Assembly: GCA_016200595.1 (NCBI GenBank)
Contig: JACQEL010000832.1
Coordinates: 1-14,125, forward strand
Direction of reading: 5' to 3'
DNA: 14,125 nucleotides
Source of the DNA: Deltaproteobacteria bacterium
GTDB lineage: Bacteria; Desulfobacterota; Binatia; Bin18
Both the position numbers and the translations under genes were made by a program. The notes beneath the pieces were generated by a model. The model saw only the letters and a list, made by a program, of their open reading frames with translations, was not told where the DNA came from and did not search any database. Shown here one piece after another: positions 7,070-13,235 of this stretch. Position 1 is the first letter of the stretch. Each line of letters starts with the position of its first letter.

Positions 7070-7921
7070 ATGGGCGAGTTACGTGAGCGGATGCAGCATG
7101 ACTTGGTCCTGCGCGGTATGTCTCCGCGCACGCAGGAAGCGTATCTGGCGGCAGTGACCGGACTAGCCAAGCACTACCGCCAACGACCTGACATGCTCAG
7201 GGTGCAGCAGGTGGAGGACTATCTCTGCTATTTGCTGGAGCAGCGCCACTTGGCCCCCAACAGCGTGCGGGTAGCGGTGTTCGGGGTGCGGTTTTTCTAC
7301 ACGGTGACCCTCAAGCGCCCGGCCTTTGCACTGCCCTTGCCCAAAGGGGGGAAGAAGCTCCCGGAGGTCCTGAGCCGGGAGGAGGTGGCGCGCTTGTTGG
7401 CCAGTACGGCTACTCTGCGGGAGCGGGCACTGCTGATGGCGACGTACGGTGGGGGCCTGCGCGTGAGTGAAGTCGTGCGGCTGCGGGTCAGCGATATTGA
7501 CGCCGAGCGGGGGATGTTGCGGGTCGAGCAAGGCAAGGGGCGTAAGGATCGTTACACGCTGCTGGGGTCCCGTTTGCTGACCGAGTTACGCCCCTACTGG
7601 CAAGTGTAGAGGCCCGCGCCGCCGTGGGTGTTCCCGCAGCGGGGCAAAGCTGCGCCGCTGGACCCGGCGACCGCGCAGAAGATGTACTAGGGGGCCAAGC
7701 GGCGGGCGGGCATTACCAAGGCCGGGGGCATTCATGCCTTGCGTCATGCTTTTGCCACGCATCTCGTGGAAGCGGGCACGGATCTGGCCACCCTGCAACA
7801 GCTCTTGGGCCACGACAGCATTACCACCACCATGCGCTACGTGCATGTGGCCCGGACGCGGGTGGCGGCGCAGGGCTCGCCGCTTGATGGCCTAGCGCTC
7901 GACACGCCAGCGGCGGCGTAA
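7070..7921 (+). pseudogene. XerC/D-like tyrosine recombinase interrupted by two TAG codons
   Basis: The start is the ATG at 7070, six bases downstream of AAAGGAGG. Residues 1-90 form a SAM-like core-binding domain (MSPRTQEAYLAAVTGLAKHY). The catalytic domain shows the first arginine in GGGLRVSEVVRLR (about R131) and the lysine in GKGRKDRY. A TAG at 7607-7609 follows PYWQV and another TAG at 7688-7690 follows TAQKMY. The same frame then gives HALRHAFATHL (His-x-x-Arg), LGHDS and TTTMRYVHV with the nucleophile tyrosine, to the TAA at 7919-7921. All catalytic residues are therefore present but separated by stops, so no active enzyme can be made without readthrough. It is too small, and lacks the extra helix motif, to be an integron integrase. 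It serves as the accessory gene of the IS91-type unit. Confidence 0.88.
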
Positions 7922-7924
7922 GCG

Positions 7925-8706
7925 ATGCCCCTGCTGTCGTCGTCTACGACAGCGGCAGGAACAGAGACCGACCTGCGGCAACCGCGCTTCGAGGTGGCCG
8001 AGGTCGTGCGGGCGTATGGACAAGCGTTTCGCGCCACCCCTCACGTCTCCCACGAGCAAGCGAAGGTCCTGCGGGCGATCGCGCAGTGTCGCACGGCAGC
8101 TCTTGGCGGGCATGTGGAGGCCTGTGAGAGTTGTGGGACCGAGCGGATCAGCTACAACTCCTGTCGCAATCGGCACTGTCCCAAGTGCCAGGGGGCAGCT
8201 CGGGCCAAATGGCTGGTCGCCGAGCAAGCGCTGCTGCTGCCGGTGCCTTACTTCCATGTCGTCTTCACCCTACCCCATGCGCTCAATCCCCTAATTCGGG
8301 CCAACCAGCGGGCGCTCTACCACCTGTTGTTCCAGGCCGCGACTCAGACCCTGCAAGAGTTCGCCCGTGACCCCAAACACTTAGGGGCCGAACTCGGCAT
8401 CACCGCCGTGCTCCATACCTGGGGCCAAACCCTGACCGAGCATATCCACGTGCATTGCATTGTGACCGGGGGTGGATTGCGTGCCGATGGCACGCAGTGG
8501 CGGCCCAGCCACCCGCGCTTCCTGTTTGCCGTCGCGGCGCTGAGTGAGGTCTTTCGGGGTAAGTACCTCGCGGGGCTGCGCCGGCTGCGGCACCATCACC
8601 GACTCCGCTTTGTGGGGGAGAGTGCCGCGCTGGTTGCGGACGATGCTTGGACCGCGTTCCTCAGTCAGTTACAGCGCACGGCTTGGGTCGTCTACGCTAA
8701 ACCACC
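7925..8706 (+). pseudogene. IS91-family HUH transposase, C-terminus missing
   Basis: The ATG at 7925 is three bases after the recombinase stop. Near residues 60-85 is a four-cysteine zinc finger (CESCGTERISYNSCRNRHCP and KC). The HUH motif HIHVHCIVTGGG at about 175-186 coordinates the metal used for single-strand nicking. The family-typical WVVYAKPP at 8684-8707 is where the likeness ends; relatives continue with FGGPEQVLDYLGRYTHR and the catalytic tyrosines. The open frame to 8917 beyond the junction is read through unrelated DNA. With no tyrosines, the encoded protein cannot transpose. Rolling-circle elements of this family pick up flanking DNA, which may explain the foreign-looking segment next to it. 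Confidence 0.88.
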
Positions 8707-9687
8707 GTGCTCAACGTCCATGCGGCGGCCGATGTCCCCGGCGCCGTCCGTGAAGTCTGGTGGTCGGCGAACTCGGACTCGGCCATCACCTACCGCCAGC
8801 GTGTCGGCCTGTTCACCCGGCCGAGCGTCGGTGTCGTCGTCCAGACGCTCCTCAACCCCAGCGTGGCCGGGGTCATGTTCACCGAGCACCCGGTCACCGG
8901 CGCCGATGAGCGCCTGATCGAAGCAAGTTGGGGCCGCGGTGAAGCCGTGGTCGCCGGCCTCGTCGTCCCGGACCACTTCCGCCTCGACCGCTCCGGCCAA
9001 GTGCTGGAGCGCAAGGTCGGGCGCAAGCGCATCGCGATCCGCTCGCTCCCGAACGGGGGCACCTTCGAGCAGCAAGTGCCACCCGCGCAGGTGAACCAGC
9101 TCTGCCTCGACGCCGCCGAGCTCGCGGTCTTGGGCGAGCTCGCCCTGCAGTGCGAGAAGGTCTACGGCCCGCGGCGCGACATCGAATGGGCGTTCCAAGC
9201 TGGGACGCTCTACCTCCTCCAGTGCCGCGCCGTCACCACCGGGAAGGCGCGCAGCGAGGCACCACCGCCCGCCCCGCCCCCGCGCAACCCCGTGGCCACC
9301 CTCCGGCGCGCCCAGCTCTTCGCCGATATGGACCGCCGGCAGGCCGAGCAAATCGCCCGCCTGCTCAAGGAGCGCCCTTTCGCGAAGGGCGAGACCGTCA
9401 TCATGGAGGGCTCCGGGGGCGCCGCCTTCTTCCTCATCGACTCCGGGGAGGCCACGGTCTCGAGCAAAGGCGTCGCCCTCGCCACCCTCGGCCCGGGCGA
9501 CTACTTCGGCGAGATCGCCCTGATCGACGGCGGCCCCCGCATGGCCACGGTGACTGCTACGACCGACCTGGTTTGCTACGGGCTCACGTTCTGGGAGTTC
9601 CGCCCGCTGGTCGAACGGAACGGCGCCATCGGATGGAAGCTCCTGCAGGCGCTAGCGAAGCGGTTGCGCGCCGCCGACCCGAGCTAG
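8707..9687 (+). pseudogene. PEP synthase/PPDK ATP-binding domain fragment fused to a cyclic-nucleotide-binding domain
   Basis: The first 175 residues match the later part of the pyruvate-phosphate dikinase/PEP synthase ATP-binding domain: SDSAITYRQRVGL, VVVQTLLNPSVAGVMFTEHP, then DIEWAFQAGTLYLLQCRAVT. The start of this domain is missing; an in-frame TAA at 8698-8700 and the end of IS91 likeness mark a junction near 8704. After a proline-rich linker (about 185-195), residues 200-325 form a cyclic-nucleotide-binding domain with the phosphate-binding cassette FGEIALIDGGPRMATV, arginine included. The phosphohistidine and pyruvate-binding domains of PPDK are absent, so ATP binding and cNMP sensing seem to be combined directly. 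The segment is visibly GC-richer, with third positions mostly G or C, than the cassettes. Reading from the GTG at 8707 might give a protein, but the ATP-binding domain would be incomplete. Confidence 0.8.
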
Positions 9688-9735
9688 TGCACCGCCATCG
9701 AGATGCGTTCAAGCATACGGCGATGGCTGCGGATG

Positions 9736-9898
9736 ATTTCGGGGCACAGTCACGACGCCTGACGGTGCGGAAGCGGCAGCCGGCGTTTGCGGCCTCGCTC
9801 TCCACCGCGCGGTCGGCGAGCACGTGGACGTCATGCCCGCGCGTTGCCAGGCGGCGCGCGATCGACATCTGTGGCGGGCTGGCTTCGAGGCCGGCTCT
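9736..9898 (-). pseudogene. N-terminal fragment of a macrolide-type glycosyltransferase
   Basis: On the - strand, SPPQMSIARRLATRGHDVHV followed by LADRAVESEAANAGCRFRTV resembles the acceptor-side Rossmann start of GT1/MGT glycosyltransferases, where GHxxPQLxLAxxLxxRGHDVxxL is usual. The first residues with the starting methionine and glycine loop are missing above about 9898. The likeness fades below about 9736, near the 3' end of the cyclic-nucleotide gene. It is a scrap, not a gene. The opposite strand across this interval has no supportable product. Confidence 0.5.
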
Positions 9899-9951
9899 CG
9901 GGCTGTGACGGTGGCCAGGTTCCTTTCAACCCTTGGCCAGATCAGTGACGT

Positions 9952-9977
9952 GTTTGTCTAATTGACATTGGACAAAC
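9952..9977. repeat. Eleven-pair hairpin
   Basis: GTTTGTCTAAT at 9952-9962 pairs with ATTGGACAAAC at 9967-9977 around TGAC, all Watson-Crick except one G-T. There is no T-run after it, so it is not a clear terminator. It overlaps the left end of a possible attC remnant and could be an operator. Confidence 0.5.
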
Positions 9978-10035
9978 GGCGAGAACTGGATGTTCGCGAT
10001 ACTCGCACTCCGGCTGCGGAGTGCGACCGTTAGAC
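9956..10035 (+). other. Partial or degenerate attC-like site
   Basis: The right core GTTAGAC at 10029-10035 is good, and GTCTAAT at 9956-9962 is one base away from its complement GTCTAAC. A perfect nine-pair stem (CGCACTCCG at 10004-10012 with CGGAGTGCG at 10017-10025) lies close to the right core instead of in the middle, so the left half may have been replaced. The position, just before a toxin-antitoxin remnant and far from any other site, fits a cassette boundary. Confidence 0.5.
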
Positions 10036-10066
10036 GGCGTAAGGGAAAAGTCCTACAATCTGCTCT

Positions 10067-10130
10067 CTGCCCAAACGGTACACCCGCCGGGAATTGCTCA
10101 AGCTGGCGGAAGAGTGGGGCTGGAGAAGTG
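10067..10130 (+). pseudogene. HicA-like toxin remnant
   Basis: The frame LPKRYTRRELLKLAEEWGWR resembles the first helix and strand of HicA toxins, which continue with a GSHxxY catalytic histidine motif. That part is missing, and the frame runs directly across the HicB start (GAAGTGATGCG). It has no clear start codon. It probably marks a HicA gene cut down to about 20 codons. A chance likeness cannot be excluded because the piece is short. Confidence 0.4.
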
Positions 10131-10430
10131 ATGCGCTATCTCATCATGCTGGAACAAACCGAAGCCGGGTTTGCCGTGCAGGTCCCCGATTTAGCGATCG
10201 TGACCTACGGAGAAACCATTGAGGCGGCAAAACAGGCGGCCGTTGCAGCTATTCAGATCAATCGAGAAGCTCAGATGCAGCATGCTCGCGGGCTCTTTGT
10301 GGCGTTGGGTATGACTTCACCAATAGCTACACCCCGTCACTGGGCTCGCACAGTAGCAACGTCAACAGTGGGCGTACTCCCCCACGCTCGGGGAGCACGC
10401 CAGGAGGACAGACATGGCGCGCACATTTAA
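10131..10430 (+). pseudogene. HicB-like antitoxin with an abnormal C-terminus
   Basis: The ATG at 10131 gives MRYLIMLEQTEAGFAVQVPD, then LAIVTYGETIEAAKQAAVAA, a clear HicB partial RNase H-like fold (about 50 residues). In relatives the helix continues with a proline-rich segment and sometimes a DNA-binding tail. Here, after NREAQMQHARG, the sequence no longer fits and the frame runs on to TGA at 10428-10430, overlapping the start of the lipase gene. With the toxin reduced to a stub, the pair is almost surely inactive as a toxin-antitoxin system, though the antitoxin fold might still be made. It lies about 95 bases after the attC-like right core. Confidence 0.7.
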
Positions 10431-11208
10431 CCACAAGGCTTTCGGTTTTGACCCCACCAATGCCGTGGTGTTAGCGGAGGCTGCCAAGTTGGTGTACGGG
10501 GACAAATCGGCAGTGGCATCCACAGTACAAGCCTGGGGATTCCCGCACTTTGAGTGGTTTGAGAACAACGACACGCAGGCTTTTTTATGCGGTGACACGG
10601 TGAAACTGATCCTCGCGTTTCGCGGCACCGAGCCGACCGACCTGCGCGACTGGGTGACCGACGCCCGCATCTATAAGACCCATGGCCCCGGCGGGGATGT
10701 GCACAGCGGCTTCGCGCGGGCATTAGGCTATGTCTGGCACGACGTCGAGGGGGCGGTGCACCAGTGGCGCGACCACAACCAGACACTTTGGCTCACTGGT
10801 CATAGCCTCGGCGCTGCGCTGGCGACGCTGGCAGCGGCGTCGCTGCGGTTGCGCGACGCGGCACAAATCGTCAATGGCGTGTACACGTTTGGACAACCCA
10901 GGGTAGGCAGCCAGCGCTTCGCCCAAAATTTCAATAGCGCACTGAAGGGGCAGGCGTTCCGTTTTGTGAACAACAACGACGTCGTGACGCGGGTCCCGTT
11001 GTCATCCCAGGACTATAGCCATGTCGGCACGCTGAGGTATTTCGATAACGAGGGGAAACTGCACTCTGACGACGACCTGTCCTGGTGGGGGACATTCTGG
11101 GACCGCATCGACGGCGCGTTGGAAGAGTTGTTGGACAAAAAGATTGCTGCGATTGCTGACCACGCCATGGACCGCTACGAGGACTTGACCCGCAAGAACT
11201 GCCCGTGA
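10414..11208 (+). CDS. Class 3 lipase (alpha/beta hydrolase)
   Basis: The ATG at 10414 is preceded by AGGAGG at 10402-10407 with six-base spacing, so this start is well supported. The 264-residue product has the fungal-type Lipase_3 layout: LILAFRGTEPTDLRDWVTD with the oxyanion region at about 65-83, the nucleophile elbow GHSLG with S131, QPRVGSQRFA, the acid D189 in FVNNNDVVTRVP and the histidine H203 in DYSHVG. The full triad is present. No signal peptide is visible, so the enzyme is probably cytoplasmic or exported by another route. It would hydrolyse acylglycerol or phospholipid esters; the substrate is not evident. It follows the HicB remnant and precedes a flavoprotein gene 73 bases downstream, in what seems to be the same cassette region. 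Confidence 0.92.
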   Translation: MARTFNHKAFGFDPTNAVVLAEAAKLVYGDKSAVASTVQAWGFPHFEWFENNDTQAFLCGDTVKLILAFRGTEPTDLRDWVTDARIYKTHGPGGDVHSGFARALGYVWHDVEGAVHQWRDHNQTLWLTGHSLGAALATLAAASLRLRDAAQIVNGVYTFGQPRVGSQRFAQNFNSALKGQAFRFVNNNDVVTRVPLSSQDYSHVGTLRYFDNEGKLHSDDDLSWWGTFWDRIDGALEELLDKKIAAIADHAMDRYEDLTRKNCP

Positions 11209-11281
11209 GGCGCGCGGCTGTCCCGGCTTAATCTGACAGGCAGTTATTTTCACAGCAGGCGTCAGGAGAGCTTTAATCCAT

Positions 11282-11752
11282 ATGGCTAAGATCAACGAAG
11301 AAATGAAGCGTGTAGTGGGGGAACAGCGGTTAGGGTTCATGGCGACGGTCTGTGCGGATGGAACGCCAAACCTCTCACCCAAGGGCCTTACCCTCGTCCT
11401 CGACGACGACCACCTGGTGATTGGAGAAGTGCGCTCGCCCGGAACCCGCTCCAACCTCACCACGCGGCCGAGCGCGGAGATCAATGTAGTTGATCCCATC
11501 GCGAGAAAGGGGTTTCGGTTCAAAGGCGACTGCCGCGTCTACGCAGAAGGCGCAGAGTTCGAAGAGTTGGTTGCCTTTCTGCGGTCACAGGGGGCCAAAA
11601 GCCACATCCGGTCCGTGATTGTCATGACGGTCGCACGAGTTCATCCGCTAATCTCCCCGGTGTACGACTCTGGGACGACTGAACGAGAGGTGCGAAAACG
11701 GCAGATGGAGCGTCTGCACGAGCTGAACATGGACCTTGCCGATGACGCCTAA
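11282..11752 (+). CDS. Pyridoxamine 5'-phosphate oxidase-like FMN-binding protein
   Basis: The ATG at 11282 is preceded by AGGAGAG. The 156-residue protein starts with a helix (KINEEMKRVVGEQRLGFMAT), then VCADGTPNLSPKG, GEVRSPGTRSNL and NVVDPIARKGFRFKG, the strands and turns of the split-barrel FMN-binding fold. The C-terminal EREVRKRQMERLHEL helix is typical of stand-alone members. True PdxH enzymes are longer and carry other substrate motifs, so this is a general flavoprotein reductase or oxidase of unknown substrate rather than a vitamin B6 enzyme. The TAA stop at 11750-11752 lies within the left core of attC 5, so the gene and the site are a tightly joined cassette. It looks intact. Confidence 0.85.
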   Translation: MAKINEEMKRVVGEQRLGFMATVCADGTPNLSPKGLTLVLDDDHLVIGEVRSPGTRSNLTTRPSAEINVVDPIARKGFRFKGDCRVYAEGAEFEELVAFLRSQGAKSHIRSVIVMTVARVHPLISPVYDSGTTEREVRKRQMERLHELNMDLADDA

Positions 11753-11866
11753 CATCTCTCAGGCCTCCGTTGTCAAGAGGGCAGACGGGTACGTCGCACG
11801 GGGGCGGGACGGCACCCGCGAGGCGACAGGTGAAACGGCGGCAAACCGGGACCGGGACCGTTAGGT
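11747..11866 (+). other. attC site 5 (long)
   Basis: The left core GCCTAAC is at 11747-11753 and the right core GTTAGGT at 11860-11866, complementary over six of seven bases. The 120-base interior holds GC-rich partly pairing blocks (CCTCCGTTGTC near the left, GGGACGGCACCCGC in the middle, GGACCGGGACC at the right). It matches the decayed site at 6418-6537 over most of its length. Confidence 0.85.
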
Positions 11867-11887
11867 GGTCAAACCAGAGTTCGGATC

Positions 11888-12496
11888 ATGAGTGAAACAC
11901 AGATCGGTATTTTTGCCTCACACCACGGGACGACGCTCCAAGCGATCATTGACGCGTGCCGTACTGGCTCACTCACCGCGACGCTGGCGGTCGTGATTAC
12001 CAACAACAGTCAGTCCGGTGCAGCCCAACGTGCGCAACGATACGCAATCCCCTGGTATCACCTGAGCGGGCAAACGCATTCCCCGTTCGAGACTCTCGAC
12101 CGTACTATCGGCGACACGCTCACACAACATAAGGTCACCCTGGTGCTGCTGGCTGGGTATATGAAAAAATTGGGGCTTTACACCTTGGAGCATTTTCGCG
12201 GACGAGTCTTAAATACGCATCCGGCCCTGTTGCCGAAGTTTGGCGGGTACGGCATGTATGGTGCACGGGTGCATGAAGCTGTCCTAGCTGCAGGTGAAAC
12301 AGTGACCGGGGTGTCTGTGCATGTCGTAGACGCCGAATATGATAAGGGTCCGGTTGTTGCCCAGTGTGAAGTGCCAGTGCTGGCGGGAGACACGGTTGAC
12401 ACACTGGCAAGCCGTGTTCAGGAACGAGAGCGCAAATTTATAGTGGAGGTATTGCAGGCCATTGTGGAGGGCCGCATTTGCTTACCGACCACCTAA
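11888..12496 (+). CDS. PurN-like phosphoribosylglycinamide formyltransferase
   Basis: The ATG at 11888 lies 22 bases after attC 5. The 202-residue protein has the formyltransferase fold: SHHGTTLQAI at 11-20 in place of the usual SGxGTNL phosphate loop, LVLLAGYMKKL, NTHPALLP with N109 and H111, and VHVVDAEYDKGPVVAQ with D152. The three catalytic residues of the 10-formyl-tetrahydrofolate-dependent family are all present. The GGYGMYGARVHE segment suits the common PurN branch. The role would be formylation of glycinamide ribonucleotide in purine synthesis, but a cassette-borne copy next to no other pur genes may act on another amine. The stop at 12494-12496 overlaps a CCTAAC. It looks intact. 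Confidence 0.9.
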   Translation: MSETQIGIFASHHGTTLQAIIDACRTGSLTATLAVVITNNSQSGAAQRAQRYAIPWYHLSGQTHSPFETLDRTIGDTLTQHKVTLVLLAGYMKKLGLYTLEHFRGRVLNTHPALLPKFGGYGMYGARVHEAVLAAGETVTGVSVHVVDAEYDKGPVVAQCEVPVLAGDTVDTLASRVQERERKFIVEVLQAIVEGRICLPTT

Positions 12497-12517
12497 CGAG
12501 GCGTGCCACCGTTGGAG
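12490..12517 (+). other. Possible collapsed attC remnant
   Basis: ACCTAAC at 12491-12497 overlaps the formyltransferase stop, as the left core of attC 5 overlaps the previous stop. Only about 13 bases later comes CACCGTTGGAGG, similar to the right end GACCGTTAGGTGG of attC 5. This could be an attC whose middle was deleted. It is too short to fold as a functional site, and chance is possible. Confidence 0.3.
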
Positions 12518-12523
12518 GTAATG

Positions 12524-13177
12524 ATGCGATGGGTCAAGCGGAAGCATCGAGAAACGATCCCCGTGAAAACAGTGCTGGGCATCGCCAGCTGCGCGTTCGC
12601 CGCGGCGTTCGCGTGGAGCTTGTCGGCAGCGGCACAAACGCCCGCCGCCGAAAGTCTCAGTTACTCGGCCAGCGGTGAGCTCATTCGCCCTCCCGACTAT
12701 CGCGAATGGGTGTACGTCACGAGCGGCTTAGGGATGACATACGGGCCGGCGCAAGCGGCGGCTGAGCCGGCACCCCTGTTCGATAACGTCTTCGTCAAGC
12801 CAGAGGCCTACCGCGAGTTCTTGCGCTCAGGCACGTGGCCGGACAAGACGATGTTCCTCCTCGAGGTGCGGGACGCCGACACCAACGTGTCGATCAACAA
12901 TGGCGGGCGCACGCAGGGAAGGCTAGTCCGCATGGAAGCCTCGGTCAAAGATCGACAGCGGTTTCCTGATGATGGCTGGGGCTACTTTTCGTTCGATAGC
13001 CCGCAGGGCCTGGTGGACCAAGCCGCGCCGCTTCCCGCTACCGCGACGTGCTACTCGTGTCACAAGACCAACACCGCGGTCGACAACACCTTCGTGCAGT
13101 TCTATCCCACCCTGTTCGACGTGGCGAAGCGCCTCGGGACTATCAAGCCCACCTATGACCCGGCGAAAAAACCGTGA
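12524..13177 (+). CDS. Cytochrome P460-like periplasmic haem protein
   Basis: The ATG at 12524 is five bases after GGAGG at 12514-12518; the earlier GTG at 12503 and ATG at 12521 fit the ribosome site less well. Residues 1-40 are a signal peptide: basic start (MRWVKRKHRETIPVK), a hydrophobic stretch (TVLGIASCAFAAAFAWSL) and a cleavage site near SAAAQT. The mature part holds PDYREWVYVTSGLGMTYG, FDNVFVKPEAYREFLRSGTW, a RFPDDGWGYFSF segment and the haem motif CYSCH at about 180-184, followed by AVDNTFVQFYPTL. These are marks of the cytochrome P460 family, which bind haem c with an extra crosslink and can oxidise hydroxylamine or handle nitric oxide. The substrate is not shown here. The gene follows the formyltransferase closely and looks intact. 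Confidence 0.85.
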   Translation: MRWVKRKHRETIPVKTVLGIASCAFAAAFAWSLSAAAQTPAAESLSYSASGELIRPPDYREWVYVTSGLGMTYGPAQAAAEPAPLFDNVFVKPEAYREFLRSGTWPDKTMFLLEVRDADTNVSINNGGRTQGRLVRMEASVKDRQRFPDDGWGYFSFDSPQGLVDQAAPLPATATCYSCHKTNTAVDNTFVQFYPTLFDVAKRLGTIKPTYDPAKKP

Positions 13178-13235
13178 CGACAAAGCAGAATCAGGTGAAG
13201 TAACCCTTTCGCGGTGAGGGTGTTGGTTGCGCACG

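Larger units (their letters stand above)
7031..8706 (+). mobile_element. IS91-type element with accessory tyrosine recombinase, 3' truncated
   Basis: A tyrosine recombinase gene is followed after three bases by an IS91-family transposase gene, a pairing known for a branch of IS91 elements. The transposase likeness stops at 8706, before the tyrosine residues and before the 3' origin (oriIS) needed for rolling-circle movement. The left end was not located precisely; it probably lies between 6840 and 7031. Confidence 0.75.
1..12517 (+). mobile_element. Integron gene-cassette array (partial)
   Basis: Five complete-looking attC-like sites and three decayed ones separate short gene units that nearly all read on the + strand. 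Each site starts just after, or overlapping, a stop codon with xxCTAAC and ends with GTTAGxx shortly before the next gene, which is the normal cassette order. Site lengths vary (62, about 100, 101 and 120 bases), as is known for sedentary chromosomal integrons. No IntI gene and no attI site are present; both would be expected to the left of the window. Insertion sequences and fragments between 6003 and about 9900 interrupt the array. The array reading is strong where sites are intact and weaker beyond 12.5 kb. Confidence 0.78.

Noticed and set aside
1686..7690. Amber (TAG) recoding as an explanation for the in-frame stops
   Set aside because: Several genes that seem complete here end in TAG at sensible positions (3554, 5991, 9685), so TAG works as a normal stop.
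7070..7921. Tyrosine recombinase as the integron integrase
   Set aside because: It lacks the IntI-specific extra helix region, is joined to an IS91 transposase, and reads in the same direction as the cassettes.
8707..8917. Continuation of the IS91 transposase frame beyond the junction
   Set aside because: It reads the PPDK-like DNA out of frame and gives a Ser/Pro/Arg-rich string with no likeness to transposase.
8692..9351. A 219-codon - strand frame opposite the PPDK-like gene
   Set aside because: High GC makes long antisense frames common; the + strand frame has clear domain motifs and this one has none.
9150..9908. A 252-codon + strand frame rich in Arg and Pro
   Set aside because: It is a shadow of the cyclic-nucleotide domain in another frame, typical of GC-rich third positions.
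13203..13221. ACCCT/AGGGT stem between the convergent cytochrome and carboxylase genes as a terminator
   Set aside because: Only five pairs with a nine-base loop and no T-run; too weak to call.
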